Positions 47,120-56,936 of a stretch of 64,000 bases of DNA are shown here, piece after piece. The notes under the pieces are model-generated. The model worked only from the letters and a program-made list of their open reading frames with translations, was not told the DNA's origin and ran no database searches. The stretch's first letter is position 1, and each line of letters starts with the position of its first letter. The position numbers were made by a program, and so were the translations under genes. This DNA comes from Pseudomonas japonica. GTDB lineage: Bacteria; Pseudomonadota; Gammaproteobacteria; Pseudomonadales; Pseudomonadaceae. The stretch spans positions 224,138 through 288,137 of the forward strand of contig NZ_FZOL01000006.1 of the NCBI RefSeq assembly GCF_900188455.1, read 5' to 3'.

Positions 47120-48517
47120 TCACTGACTGACCCGCCACCCCCCACCCAACGCCTTGTACAACGCCACGCTGCCCTGCACCCGTGCCAGGCGCAGTTGCAC
47201 CTGCTGGTCCTGGGCCTGGTACAGCGTGCGCTGGGTTTCCAGCACCGTCAGCAAGGTCTCCGCGCCCGCGCGGTAGCGGCTTTCAGCCAGCTCGAAGGCC
47301 GTCCGTGCCTGCCGCACTTCCTCGTCCTGCCACTGGCGCTGGCGATCCACGCCGCCGATGCTGTTCAGCGCCTTCTCCACGTCGCCAAAGCCGGCGACGA
47401 TGCTGCCGCGATAGACCTGCAGCAATTCCTCCTGCTCGGCCCGTGCCCGGTCGCGCTCGGCGCTGAGCCGGCCGTTGTTGAAGATCGGCGCGGCGAGGCC
47501 GGCGGTCAGGCTGTAGTAGGGGCTGCGCAGCAATTCGTCGAACACTTGCGCGCCGGAGCCAAGGTTGGCACCCAGCGTCAGGCTCGGCAGCATCGCCGCG
47601 CGTGCCACCTGCACATTGGCTTTGGCCGCCGCCAGTCGCGCTTCCGCCGCGGCGATGTCCGGGCGGCGGCTGAGCAGGTCGCTGGGCACACCACTGCCGA
47701 TATCCGGCCAGTGGATGGCGGCGAAGGCTTCACTGCTGGCCGGCAGTTGCTGCACCGGATCGCCGAGCAGGGTCGCGAGGGTGATGCGGGTGTCCTGCAA
47801 CTGCTGTTCGAACAGCGGAATCTGCCGCTCCTGGGCGGCCACCAGGCTGCGCTGCTGCGCCAGTTCCAGGGCGGTGGCCGAGCCTGCATCATGGCGGGTC
47901 TGCACCACCTGCAGCACATCCCGGGCATTGGTCAGGTTGAGCCGGGCGATGTCGATCTGCTCGGCCAGGGCCAGGCTTTGCAGGTAACTGCTGGCGACCG
48001 CGCTGAACAGGGTCAGCTCCACTGTCTGGCGATCGAAGCGACTGGCGTCGAGGCTGCGCAGGGCGCTGTCGCGGGCCGCCGCCTTGCCACCCCAGAAGTC
48101 CACTTCATAGCTGGCGCTGAGGTTGGTGCCGTAGGAGTTGTAGGTGCGCTGGTTGTCGCTGGCGTCGATGCCGTTGTAGCCGTTGCCGCGCAGCAGGCGC
48201 TGGCGGCTGGCGTCGAGGCCGAATTTCACTTCCGGCAGCAGCGGTGCGCCGGCGATCACCACACGGGCCTGGGCCTGACGCACCCGGGCCATGGCCGCGG
48301 CGAGGTCGAAGCTGTTGCGCCGCGCCTGTTCGATCAGGCTATCCAGTTGCGGGCTGGCGAAGGCCTGCCACCAGGGGCCGTCGGCGATCGCGGCGGGCTG
48401 TGTCGCGCCCTGCCACTGTGCTGGCGCGGGGGGGGGTGCGCTGTCGGGCTCCTTGCTAGCACAGGCGGCGAGCAGGATGCAGAGGGACAGGAGACTGAGA
48501 CGGCTGGGCAATGTCAT
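47120..48517 (-). CDS. opmQ: Outer-membrane factor OpmQ of the pyoverdine efflux pump
   Basis: A 465-residue TolC/OprM-type lipoprotein. The lipobox is LLAACAS (Cys20). A duplicated coiled-coil/beta-barrel fold follows with GPWWQAFASPQLDSLI, YEVDFWGG, SRRPDIAAAEARL and PIFNNGRL. With PvdR and PvdT it exports or recycles pyoverdine. Starts 3 bases after pvdT. Confidence 0.93.
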   Translation of the reverse strand: MTLPSRLSLLSLCILLAACASKEPDSAPPPAPAQWQGATQPAAIADGPWWQAFASPQLDSLIEQARRNSFDLAAAMARVRQAQARVVIAGAPLLPEVKFGLDASRQRLLRGNGYNGIDASDNQRTYNSYGTNLSASYEVDFWGGKAAARDSALRSLDASRFDRQTVELTLFSAVASSYLQSLALAEQIDIARLNLTNARDVLQVVQTRHDAGSATALELAQQRSLVAAQERQIPLFEQQLQDTRITLATLLGDPVQQLPASSEAFAAIHWPDIGSGVPSDLLSRRPDIAAAEARLAAAKANVQVARAAMLPSLTLGANLGSGAQVFDELLRSPYYSLTAGLAAPIFNNGRLSAERDRARAEQEELLQVYRGSIVAGFGDVEKALNSIGGVDRQRQWQDEEVRQARTAFELAESRYRAGAETLLTVLETQRTLYQAQDQQVQLRLARVQGSVALYKALGGGWRVSQ

Positions 48518-48520
48518 CGA

Positions 48521-50488
48521 TTATTCGCTTGTCAGGGCTTTGACCGGATCGAGCCGGGCCGCTTTGCGCGCCGGCATGAAGCCGAACACCACGCCGGTCA
48601 TCACGGCGCAGGTGAAGGCGCCGAGCACGGCGCCGAGGGAGAAGGCCACGGCGATATCCATCAGCATCAGGCCGCCGCCGATCAGCGCGGCGACGACGAT
48701 GCCGGTGACGCCGCCGACCATCGACAGCAGGATCGCCTCGGTGAGGAACTGGCGCAGGATGTCGCGCTGGCGTGCGCCGGTGGCCATGCGGATGCCGATC
48801 TCGCGGGTTCGCTCGCGCACGGTCATGAGCATGATGTTCATCACGCCGATCCCGCCCACCAGCAGGGAAATCGCCGCGATCGCGCCGAGCATCAGCGACA
48901 GGGTGTTCTGCGTGCGTGCCTCGGCCTGGATCAGCGCGGCGAAGTTGGTCAGCTCGTAGTCGTGCTTGCCGCGATGCAGCTTGCGCATCAGGCGGTCGAT
49001 CGCCACTTCGGTTTCCTTGACCCGACCCGAGTCGATCGCGGCGATGGTCACGTACTCCGGATCGCGGCTGCCGAACAGGCGGATCGATGCGGCGGAGTAG
49101 GGCACCACAACCCGCTCGTCGCTGTCCGAGTCGCCGGAGCTGGCGCCCTTGGCGGCGAGGATGCCGAGCACCTGGAAGGGCACGTTGCCGATCAGGATGT
49201 ACTGGCCGATGGGGTTGCGTTCGGCGAACAGCTTCTCCTTGACCTTCTGCCCGATCACCGCCACCGCGGTGCCGGCGCGTTCGTCGGTTTCGGTGAAGAA
49301 ACTGCCTTCGACCACCGGCCAGTTGAAGATCTGCGAGAACTCGGTGTTGTTGCCGCCAACGTAGAACTCGTGGCTGGCGTTGCCATAGCGCACGGTCATC
49401 TGGTTGCCGATCACCGGCATGATCTTCTTCACCTGGGGCAGCCCGGAAACCGCTTCGACATCCTCCAGGGTGACGATCCCGGCCGGCTCGTGCAGGCTGG
49501 CCGGCTTGCCGCTGAGGTAGAGGATGTTCGAGCCGAAGGCGGCCATCTGCGCCACGACCTGGCGCTTGCTGCCTTCACCGACGGCGAGCATGACCACCAC
49601 CGAGGCCACGCCGATGACGATGCCGAGCAGGGTCAGTGCGGTGCGGAAGCGGTTGATCCACATGACGCGCCAGGCGGCCTGCAGGGCCTCCAGCAGTTCG
49701 CCTTTCCAGGCCCCGGTCTGGGTCGCGCCACGGTCCAGGTGCTGGCGCAGCTCGTCGGCCCGCGGGCCGGTCTTCTGTGCCGGTTGGCGTTCGTGCTGTT
49801 CATTCACCGAGTCGCTGATCACCAGGCCGTCGCGGATCTCGATGACCCGCTGGGCGCGGGCGGCGACCTCGCGGTCGTGCGTGATGAGGATGATCACATG
49901 GCCCTGGCTGGCCAGTTCGTCGAGCAGGGCCATGACCTCGGCGCCGCTCTGGCTGTCGAGGGCACCGGTGGGTTCGTCGGCGAGGATGATGTGGCCGCCG
50001 TTCATCAGCGCGCGGGCGATCGACACCCGCTGCTGCTGGCCGCCGGACAACTGGTGCGGGCGGTTGCCGGTGCGCTCGCCCAGGCCCAGGCGCTCCAGCA
50101 GGGCGGCGGCGCGGGCATGGCGCTCGCTGGCCGGGGTACCGGCGTAGATGGCGGGCATCTCGACGTTTTCCTGGGCCGACCCGGAGGCGATCAGGTGGTA
50201 GCCCTGGAACACGAAACCGAAGGCTTCGCGGCGCAGCCAGGCCAGTTCGTCGCTGTCCAGATCGGCGACGTCCTTGCCGGCGAACAGGTACTGGCCGCTG
50301 GTGGGGCGGTCGAGGCAGCCGAGGATGTTCATCAGGGTCGACTTGCCGGAGCCGGAGGCGCCGACGATGGCGACGAACTCACCCGGGTGGATGGCCAGGT
50401 CGACGCCGCGCACCACCTCGACTTTCGGCGTGTCGATGCCGCCGTAGGATTTGCGGATATCGCGCAGTTCGATCAGGGGCGTGCTCAT
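48521..50488 (-). CDS. pvdT: MacB-type ABC transporter PvdT
   Basis: A 655-residue fusion of an N-terminal ATPase (Walker [10 protein letters not shown], signature [15 protein letters not shown], Walker [17 protein letters not shown]) and a C-terminal four-helix permease with a large periplasmic domain. It drives the PvdRT-OpmQ tripartite pump. pvdR ends at base 50489 and pvdT begins at 50488, so the two genes abut. Confidence 0.95.
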   Translation of the reverse strand: MSTPLIELRDIRKSYGGIDTPKVEVVRGVDLAIHPGEFVAIVGASGSGKSTLMNILGCLDRPTSGQYLFAGKDVADLDSDELAWLRREAFGFVFQGYHLIASGSAQENVEMPAIYAGTPASERHARAAALLERLGLGERTGNRPHQLSGGQQQRVSIARALMNGGHIILADEPTGALDSQSGAEVMALLDELASQGHVIILITHDREVAARAQRVIEIRDGLVISDSVNEQHERQPAQKTGPRADELRQHLDRGATQTGAWKGELLEALQAAWRVMWINRFRTALTLLGIVIGVASVVVMLAVGEGSKRQVVAQMAAFGSNILYLSGKPASLHEPAGIVTLEDVEAVSGLPQVKKIMPVIGNQMTVRYGNASHEFYVGGNNTEFSQIFNWPVVEGSFFTETDERAGTAVAVIGQKVKEKLFAERNPIGQYILIGNVPFQVLGILAAKGASSGDSDSDERVVVPYSAASIRLFGSRDPEYVTIAAIDSGRVKETEVAIDRLMRKLHRGKHDYELTNFAALIQAEARTQNTLSLMLGAIAAISLLVGGIGVMNIMLMTVRERTREIGIRMATGARQRDILRQFLTEAILLSMVGGVTGIVVAALIGGGLMLMDIAVAFSLGAVLGAFTCAVMTGVVFGFMPARKAARLDPVKALTSE

Positions 50489-51664
50489 TCAACCCCCGCT
50501 GGCGACGGGCGCGCCGATCACCAGGTGCTCGCCCTCGGCCAGGCCGTCGAGGATCTGCACACGCAGGCGGTCGCTGATGCCGGTGCGCACATGCCGCAGT
50601 TCCACCTTGCCGTTGCCGCCGACCACCTGGGCCAGGCGCTGGTCCGGTTTGTCGCCGTCGTCCTCGAGGGCCGCCAGCGGCGCGGTGAGCACGTCGTGGG
50701 CCTGACCGGCGACGAAGAAGACCTGGGCGGTCATTTCCGCCATCAGGCTGTTGTCCGGATTGTCGACGTCCAGCAGTACGGTGTAGAGCACCACTTTGCC
50801 GCCGCTGCCGCCACTGCCGCTGCCGGAACTGCTGCTACTGCTCTGCATGGAAGGGTCCAGCGGCTTGGGCGGGATCGGCAGGATCTGCCGCACGGTACTG
50901 ATCCAGCGCCGCTTGCCGCCGGCCAGGGTGGTGAAGTAGGCATTCATGCCGGGCTTGACGTGGCTGATGTCGGCCTCGGAAACCTGGGCCCAGACGGTCA
51001 TCGGCGACAGCTTGGCGATGCGCAGGATCAGCGGGGTCTGCTGCTGGGCGTTGAGGGTCTGGCCCTCGCGGGCATCCACCGCCACCACGGTGCCGGACAT
51101 CGGCGCGTAGATCCGTGTGTAGCCCAGCTCCGCCTCGTCGCTGCGCAGGTTGGCCTGGGCCTGGAGAATCTGCGCGCGGTACATGTCGATGCGGGCCTGG
51201 GTCACCTTGAGCTGGGCCTGGGCGGTCTGCACGTCTTCCTCGCGGGTGGCGCCGCCGGCGGCCAGGCTCTGCTGGCGCTTGTACTGTTGTTCGGCGAGCG
51301 TGTACTGGGCCTGCTGTTCGGCCAGTTGCGCCTTGAGGTTGTCGATGGAGAAACGACCGGCGTCGAGTTTGGCCTTCTGGGTCGACGGATCGATTTCCAC
51401 CAGCAACTGACCTTCCTTGACCTGGTCGCCGGGTTCGACGTGCAGCTTGCGGATCTGCCCGGACGCCTGGGCGCCGACATCCACATAGCGACGGGGCTGC
51501 AGGGTGCCGAGGGCGGTCACGCTGCTTTCGATGTCGCCACGGGTAACCGCGACAGTGCTCAGTGGATCGTTGCCCGGCAGGGCTTTCCAGGCAACCAGGG
51601 CGCCGAGGCTGACCAGGCCGAGGGCACAGATCAGCAGGCGGCGTTTGAAAGTCGGACGTCTCAT
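50489..51664 (-). CDS. pvdR: Periplasmic adaptor PvdR of the pyoverdine efflux pump
   Basis: A 391-residue MacA-type membrane-fusion protein. It has an N-terminal membrane anchor (LLICALGLVSLGALVAWKAL), a beta-barrel/lipoyl part (YVDVGAQASGQIRKLHVEPGDQV), a long helical hairpin, then lipoyl again. A Ser/Gly-rich loop (SSSSSSGSGSGGSGG) lies near residue 285. It bridges PvdT and OpmQ. First gene of the operon, with an exact PvdS box. Confidence 0.94.
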   Translation of the reverse strand: MRRPTFKRRLLICALGLVSLGALVAWKALPGNDPLSTVAVTRGDIESSVTALGTLQPRRYVDVGAQASGQIRKLHVEPGDQVKEGQLLVEIDPSTQKAKLDAGRFSIDNLKAQLAEQQAQYTLAEQQYKRQQSLAAGGATREEDVQTAQAQLKVTQARIDMYRAQILQAQANLRSDEAELGYTRIYAPMSGTVVAVDAREGQTLNAQQQTPLILRIAKLSPMTVWAQVSEADISHVKPGMNAYFTTLAGGKRRWISTVRQILPIPPKPLDPSMQSSSSSSGSGSGGSGGKVVLYTVLLDVDNPDNSLMAEMTAQVFFVAGQAHDVLTAPLAALEDDGDKPDQRLAQVVGGNGKVELRHVRTGISDRLRVQILDGLAEGEHLVIGAPVASGG

Positions 51665-51733
51665 GCAGGGTTCCAGCCAGAGGGATTCGGTCCGTGCGGC
51701 GTGAGAGCGTCCGCCCGGGAGACTCCCATTTAA

Positions 51734-51757
51734 ACGAGAGGAGTGCGCGGTAATTTA
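51734..51757 (-). promoter_or_regulatory. PvdS-dependent promoter (IS box) of pvdRT-opmQ
   Basis: On the minus strand TAAAT (51757-51753), 16 bases, CGT (51736-51734): an exact iron-starvation box, about 70 bases before pvdR. Confidence 0.9.
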
Positions 51758-52036
51758 CCCAGCCCCGGCGCGGGCGGCTGCGGGGCGTGGGGGCGCCATA
51801 CTATGCTGAATCGGCTAAATACGTGTGAGAACCATTTCCACTCGCGCGATATAATCCGCCGTTCACGGAACGAAGGGCGGGATCGCTACTTCAACAAAAT
51901 ATTGACGGTCCCTTGATTTCCGACGGTTTCCCGTCAACTATCAAATGAAGCTCTTACGGAAACACTGCCCGGTGCGTCGGCGCGGTGACGTTGACCAAGG
52001 ATCGTTCCCGAAAACCTTTGCCCGTGGTCACTGACG
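51758..52036. other. Spacer between pvdR and the receiver-like gene
   Basis: About 280 bases. atataat near 51850 could be a -10. An inverted repeat ttgacgg/ccgtcaa (51902-51908, 51931-51937) lies 100 bases before the next start. No gene. Confidence 0.35.
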
Positions 52037-52519
52037 ATGCCCGACAAATCCTTGCGAATCCTGCTCGCCGACGCACACCCGATGCAGCTCCTGCAACTGG
52101 AGAAGATGCTCAATGCCATGGGCTACTTCCGCATCGCCCCGGTGCAGTCCTTCGAAGATCTCCAGCACCTGGTGCAGAACGCGCTGCTGCCGTTCAACCT
52201 GCTCATCGGCAACATCGACCTGGCCAGCCACGCCGGGGTCGACCTGGAGCGCTTCTGCCGGGTCAATGTGCAGATCCAGCACGCGCTGCTCTATGAATCG
52301 CAGCACCTGAAAATGCCCGCGGTGCCGCCGGGCCAGCGCCAGGCGGTGAGCATCAGCCTGCCCAAGGTGCCGGACGACGAAACCCTGCACGCGTTCATGG
52401 CCCTGGTCGATGCGCCGCGGCTCATCGGCCAGTTGCCTCATCCGTCCGGCAAGGGCCTGCGCGGGCCATCCAGGCGCTGGCAGAACCTTGCCCACACGGT
52501 ATTTTCCCGGCCGTCCTGA
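52037..52519 (+). CDS. Stand-alone receiver-like protein, degenerate
   Basis: A 160-residue protein starting MPDKSLRILLADAHPMQLLQ, with the receiver-domain first strand and acidic pocket (D12) and the helix LEKMLNAMGY. At the third strand (FNLLIGNIDLASHAGVDL) the usual phosphoacceptor Asp is not in register; Gly58-Asn59 occupies the place. A basic C-terminal tail follows. It may bind a partner without phosphorylation. No output domain. Single gene; no kinase nearby apart from the DsbS-like one 7 kb away. Confidence 0.6.
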   Translation: MPDKSLRILLADAHPMQLLQLEKMLNAMGYFRIAPVQSFEDLQHLVQNALLPFNLLIGNIDLASHAGVDLERFCRVNVQIQHALLYESQHLKMPAVPPGQRQAVSISLPKVPDDETLHAFMALVDAPRLIGQLPHPSGKGLRGPSRRWQNLAHTVFSRPS

Positions 52520-52609
52520 TCCGCCTCTCCTCATTCGTTTGTTATGCTCGCGCCTTCGTTCAGGCGCGCCGGATGGCGCGCGGTCCCGTTCATTCCCGCG
52601 GAAACCCCT

Positions 52610-53920
52610 ATGACTGCCAACGATTGCGCGCGGCTCTCGCGCAGCGACCACAAGACCCTCGGCCTGGCGGCCCTGGGCGGTGCGCTGGAGATCTACGACT
52701 TCATCATCTTCGTGTTCTTCGCCCTGACCCTGAGCCAGTTGTTCTTCCCGCCGGAAATGCCCGAGTGGCTGCGCCTGCTGCAGAGTTTCGGGATTTTCGT
52801 CACCGGTTACCTGGCGCGGCCGCTGGGCGGGATCCTTATGGCCCACTTCGCCGATCACCTGGGGCGCAAGAAGGTGTTCAGCCTGAGCATCCTGATGATG
52901 GCGCTGCCCTGCCTGCTGATCGGCCTGATGCCGACCTACGCCGAGATCGGCTACGCGGCACCACTGATCCTGCTGGCCCTGCGCATCCTCCAGGGCGCGG
53001 CGGTGGGTGGCGAAGTGCCGAGTGCCTGGACCTTCGTCGCCGAGCACGCCCCGGTGGGGCGCCGTGGTTATGCCCTGGGCTTTCTCCAGGCGGGGTTGAC
53101 CTTCGGTTATCTGCTCGGCGCGCTCACCGCTACCGTGCTGGCGCAACTGTTCACGGCGCAGGAGATTCTCGACTACGCCTGGCGCTATCCGTTCCTGCTT
53201 GGCGGCGTGTTCGGCGTGATCGGTGTCTGGCTGCGGCGCTGGCTCAGCGAGACGCCGGTATTCCTCGCGCTGGCGCGCCAGCGCCATGACAGGCCGGTGG
53301 AGTTGCCCCTGCGCGCGGTGCTGCGCGAGCATCGCCGGGCATTGATTCCGGCGGCGCTGCTGACCTGTGTACTGACCTCGGCGGTGGTGGTGCTGGTGGT
53401 GATCACCCCGACGGCGATGCAGCAACGCTTCGGCATGACCGCCGCGCACACCTTTGCCCTGAGCAGCCTTGGCATCGTCTTCCTCAATATCGGTTGCGTG
53501 CTGGCCGGCATGCTGGTGGACCGCATCGGTGCCTGGCGTGCGCTGATCCTGTACTCGCTGCTGCTGCCGCTGGGCATCGCTGCCTTGTATGGCAGCCTGG
53601 TGGCGGGCTGGGATACGGTGGGCGTGGCCTACGCCCTGGCTGGCCTGGGGTGCGGGGTCGTCGGCGTGGTGCCGTCGGTGATGGTCGGGTTGTTCCCGGC
53701 ACGGATTCGGGTGTCGGGCATTTCCTTTACCTATAACGTCGCCTATGCGTTGTGGGCGAGCACCACGCCGCTGCTGCTGATCGCGCTGATGCCGTGGAGT
53801 CCGTGGGTGTGCGTGGCGTTCTGTGCGTTGATGGGCGTTGTCGGGGTGCTGACGGCGCTGTATTTCAGTGGGCGCGAGCGGCTGTGCGCTGAAGAGGACA
53901 TGTTGCTTGCCAAAGGCTGA
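52610..53920 (+). CDS. MFS transporter, metabolite:H+ symporter type
   Basis: A 436-residue carrier with twelve membrane helices. The family signature between helices 2 and 3 is GRKKVFSLSI, preceded by RPLGGILMAHFADHL. An ALRILQGAAVGGEVPSAWTF segment is typical of MHS carriers for citrate, osmolytes or aromatic acids. ATG 52610 gives MTANDCARLSRSDHK; 22 upstream in-frame residues were rejected. The substrate is unknown. A strong terminator follows. Confidence 0.85.
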   Translation: MTANDCARLSRSDHKTLGLAALGGALEIYDFIIFVFFALTLSQLFFPPEMPEWLRLLQSFGIFVTGYLARPLGGILMAHFADHLGRKKVFSLSILMMALPCLLIGLMPTYAEIGYAAPLILLALRILQGAAVGGEVPSAWTFVAEHAPVGRRGYALGFLQAGLTFGYLLGALTATVLAQLFTAQEILDYAWRYPFLLGGVFGVIGVWLRRWLSETPVFLALARQRHDRPVELPLRAVLREHRRALIPAALLTCVLTSAVVVLVVITPTAMQQRFGMTAAHTFALSSLGIVFLNIGCVLAGMLVDRIGAWRALILYSLLLPLGIAALYGSLVAGWDTVGVAYALAGLGCGVVGVVPSVMVGLFPARIRVSGISFTYNVAYALWASTTPLLLIALMPWSPWVCVAFCALMGVVGVLTALYFSGRERLCAEEDMLLAKG

Positions 53921-53938
53921 GGCTTTCCGGCAGTAACG

Positions 53939-53966
53939 AAAAAGCCCCTCGCGAGAGGGGCTTTTT
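53939..53966. terminator. Bidirectional terminator between MFS and ETF-QO genes
   Basis: aaaaagcccctc-gcga-gaggggcttttt: a 12-bp perfect stem with A- and T-tracts on both sides. Serves the convergent MFS and ETF-QO genes. Confidence 0.95.
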
Positions 53967-53979
53967 GTGGAGGTTTGAC

Positions 53980-55644
53980 TTACATGTTCGGGTAAGTCGG
54001 ACCGCCCGCACCTTCCGGGGTCACCCAGGTGATGTTCTGCGAAGGATCCTTGATGTCACAGGTCTTGCAGTGCACGCAGTTCTGCGCGTTGATCTGGAAG
54101 CGCTTGCTGCCGTCTTCCTGGGCGACCACTTCGTACACGCCGGCCGGGCAGTAGCGTTGCGCCGGTTCGTCGTACAGCGGCAGGTTGGTGCCGATCGGGA
54201 TGCCGGCGTCGGCCAGCTTCAGGTGGCACGGCTGTTCCTCTTCATGGTTGGTGCTGGAGAGGAACACCGAGCTCAGCTTGTCGAAGCTCAGCTTGCCGTC
54301 GGGTTTCGGGTAGTCGATCTTCTTCGAGTCGGCGGCCAGCTTGAGGCAGGCGTAGTCCGGTTTGGTGTCGTGCAGGGTGAACGGCAGCTTGCCGCCGAAC
54401 CAGTTCTGGTCGACGTAGTTGAACGCACCACCGAGCAACGGGCCGAACTTGTGCAGTGCAGGGCCGAAGTTGCGGCTGGCGAACAGCTCTTCATACAGCC
54501 AACTGGCCTTGAACGCGTCGACGTAGCTGTTCAGCTGGTCGCCGCCTTCGCTACCGGCGAGCAGGGCATCGGCCACCGCTTCGGCGGCGAGCATGCCGGA
54601 CTTCATCGCGGTGTGGCTGCCCTTGATCTTCGAGAAGTTCAGGGTGCCGAGGTCGCAGCCGATCAGCGCGCCCCCGTTGAAGACCATCTTCGGCAGCGAG
54701 TTCAGGCCGCCCTTGCAGATGGCGCGGGCGCCGTAGCTGATGCGCTTGCCACCTTCCAGGTACTGCTTGAGGACCGGGTGGTGCTTCAGGCGCTGGAATT
54801 CGTCGAACGGCGAGAGGTAGGCGTTGGAGTAGGACAGGTCGACGATCAGGCCGACCACCACCTGGTTGTTTTCCAGGTGATAAAGGAAGGAACCGCCGGT
54901 GTTCTCCTTGCTGGTCACGTCCAGCGGCCAGCCGGCGGTGTGCACCACCAGGCCTTGCTCATGCTTGGCCGGGTCGATTTCCCAGATTTCCTTGAGACCG
55001 ATGCCGTAGTGCTGGGCATCGGCGTCGCTGTCGAGGTTGAAGCGCTTGATCAACTGCTTGCCGAGGTGGCCACGGCAGCCTTCGGCGAACAGGGTGTACT
55101 TGCCGCGCAGTTCCATGCCGGGGGTGTACATGCCGTCTTTCGGATGGCCTTCGCGGTCCACGCCCATGTCGCCGGTGATGATGCCGCGGACCACGCCGTT
55201 GTCGTCGAACAGCACTTCCTGGGCGGCGAAGCCCGGGTAGATTTCCACGCCCAGGTTCTCGGCCTGCTGGGCCAGCCAGCGGCACAGGTTGCCCAGGGAG
55301 ATGATGTAGTTGCCCTGGTTGTGCATGGTTTTCGGCACGAACAGGTCGGGGACCTTGATCGAGCTGTCACCGTTCTTGAGCACGTAGATGTCGTCGCGCT
55401 TGACCTCGGTGTTCAGCGGCGCGCCGAGTTCCTTCCAGTCGGGGAACAGTTCGTTCAGGGCACGCGGTTCGAAGACCGCGCCGGAGAGGATGTGCGCGCC
55501 GACCTCGGAGCCTTTCTCGACCACGCAGACGCTGATTTCGCTACCGGCTTCGGCGGCCTTCTGCTTCAGGCGGCAGGCGGCGGACAGGCCCGCCGGGCCT
55601 GCGCCGACGACGACCACGTCGAATTCCATGTATTCGCGTTCCAC
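53980..55644 (-). CDS. Electron transfer flavoprotein-ubiquinone oxidoreductase
   Basis: Passes electrons from reduced ETF to ubiquinone at the inner membrane. The 554-residue product has an FAD motif (VVVGAGPAGLSAACRL), GAHILSGAVFEPRAL, and a C-terminal [4Fe-4S] region (YCPAGVYEV, NCVHCKTCDIKD). GTG 55644 was chosen: aggagag lies just before it and the product MEREYMEFD matches the family. A TTG six codons upstream is less likely. Divergent from etfBA, its redox partner. Confidence 0.95.
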   Translation of the reverse strand: MEREYMEFDVVVVGAGPAGLSAACRLKQKAAEAGSEISVCVVEKGSEVGAHILSGAVFEPRALNELFPDWKELGAPLNTEVKRDDIYVLKNGDSSIKVPDLFVPKTMHNQGNYIISLGNLCRWLAQQAENLGVEIYPGFAAQEVLFDDNGVVRGIITGDMGVDREGHPKDGMYTPGMELRGKYTLFAEGCRGHLGKQLIKRFNLDSDADAQHYGIGLKEIWEIDPAKHEQGLVVHTAGWPLDVTSKENTGGSFLYHLENNQVVVGLIVDLSYSNAYLSPFDEFQRLKHHPVLKQYLEGGKRISYGARAICKGGLNSLPKMVFNGGALIGCDLGTLNFSKIKGSHTAMKSGMLAAEAVADALLAGSEGGDQLNSYVDAFKASWLYEELFASRNFGPALHKFGPLLGGAFNYVDQNWFGGKLPFTLHDTKPDYACLKLAADSKKIDYPKPDGKLSFDKLSSVFLSSTNHEEEQPCHLKLADAGIPIGTNLPLYDEPAQRYCPAGVYEVVAQEDGSKRFQINAQNCVHCKTCDIKDPSQNITWVTPEGAGGPTYPNM

Positions 55645-56186
55645 AGGTTCTCTCCTACTCAAGGCTCATCGGTTTTTCTTTGTAGTGGGTGCAATGCGGT
55701 CACGTCGAAGGGGGCGATTCTGTAGCTTCGGGGGATGACGTACTACACCGCTTTCTCTTGGCCGCGCATTATATCTACACCACTTGCGCGGTCCAATACA
55801 AACGTTTGTTTGAATTTGCCGGAGCCCAGTAAAATCAAAGAGGCACGGCTTGAAGCTGGCGGTTTTGCCGTATTGACCAGATTAGGCGTTACGGTCAAGA
55901 TACGGGCGGTTTTACGCTCGCCGTAGGCTGACCGTCGGATGCAGGAGCACCCCTAAAGACCTGGTTAAAAGCAGGGCAGTTATGCCAAACCCCGCTTTGT
56001 AGTGGAGTTTACACGCCACGACAAAAAATGACTGCGAGGTTTTGCGATGAAGGGTCGGATCAGGACTGCCCAGTCAGTTTAAATTCGTCCGGCTGCAATC
56101 GTTTTTAGAGGTGCCCTTGTACCCACGCGCAATCGCCGGCTTCGGCCCAGGCGACATTCTTTTCACCGGAGAGTAACGAGGAATCC
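55645..56186. other. Divergent control region of the ETF genes
   Basis: 542 bases without a gene. It holds a PsrA-like palindrome near the ETF-QO side and an A+T-rich patch near 55770-55830. A good Shine-Dalgarno sequence (ggagag...acgagg) lies before etfB. No other structure stood out. Confidence 0.5.
55798..55809. promoter_or_regulatory. PsrA-like palindrome
   Basis: ACAAACGTTTGT is a perfect 12-bp palindrome containing CAAAC/GTTTG half-sites like those of the fatty-acid-responsive repressor PsrA. PsrA is known to control beta-oxidation and ETF genes in P. aeruginosa. Half-site spacing is zero here versus 2-4 in the published motif. Confidence 0.45.
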
Positions 56187-56936
56187 ATGAAGGTTCTTGT
56201 AGCTGTCAAACGAGTGGTCGACTACAACGTCAAGGTTCGCGTCAAGGCGGACAACTCCGGCGTCGACCTCGCCAACGTCAAAATGTCCATGAACCCCTTC
56301 TGCGAAATCGCCGTCGAAGAAGCCGTCCGCCTGAAAGAAAAAGGCGTGGCCAGCGAGATCGTCGTCGTTACCGTCGGCCCGGCCACGGCCCAGGAACAAC
56401 TGCGTACCGCCCTGGCGCTGGGTGCCGACCGCGCCGTGCTGGTGGAGTCCGCCGAGGAGCTGAACTCCCTGGCCGTCGCCAAGCTGCTGAAAGCCGTTGT
56501 CGACAAGGAACAGCCACAGCTGGTCATCCTCGGCAAACAGGCCATCGACAGCGACAACAACCAGACCGGCCAGATGCTCGCCGCGCTGACCGGTTTCGGC
56601 CAGGGCACCTTCGCCTCCAAGGTCGAGATCGCTGGTGACAAGGTCAACGTCACCCGTGAAATCGACGGCGGCCTGCAGACCGTCGCGCTGAACCTGCCGG
56701 CGATCGTCACCACCGACCTGCGCCTGAACGAACCGCGCTACGCGTCGCTGCCGAACATCATGAAAGCCAAGAAGAAGCCGCTGGAGACTGTCACTCCGGA
56801 CGCGCTGGGCGTTTCCACCGCCTCGACCAACAAGACCCTGAAAGTCGAAGCGCCGGCTGCACGCAGCGCGGGTATCAAGGTCAAGTCGGTTGCTGAACTG
56901 GTCGAGAAACTGAAGAACGAGGCGAAGGTAATCTAA
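56187..56936 (+). CDS. etfB: Electron transfer flavoprotein beta subunit
   Basis: A 249-residue ETF small subunit that binds AMP and forms a heterodimer with Etf[15 protein letters not shown] opens the protein. The [16 protein letters not shown] segment, the adenine-site loop [21 protein letters not shown] and the docking Leu in the C-terminal region are present. Electrons come from acyl-CoA and other dehydrogenases. The stop abuts the etfA ATG. Confidence 0.96.
   Translation: MKVLVAVKRVVDYNVKVRVKADNSGVDLANVKMSMNPFCEIAVEEAVRLKEKGVASEIVVVTVGPATAQEQLRTALALGADRAVLVESAEELNSLAVAKLLKAVVDKEQPQLVILGKQAIDSDNNQTGQMLAALTGFGQGTFASKVEIAGDKVNVTREIDGGLQTVALNLPAIVTTDLRLNEPRYASLPNIMKAKKKPLETVTPDALGVSTASTNKTLKVEAPAARSAGIKVKSVAELVEKLKNEAKVI

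Noticed and set aside
47081..51733. Plus-strand open frame of 1550 codons
   Set aside because: It is the mirror of opmQ, pvdT and pvdR in G+C-rich DNA. The sequence is low-complexity His/Gly/Gln-rich with no domain, no ribosome site and no promoter.
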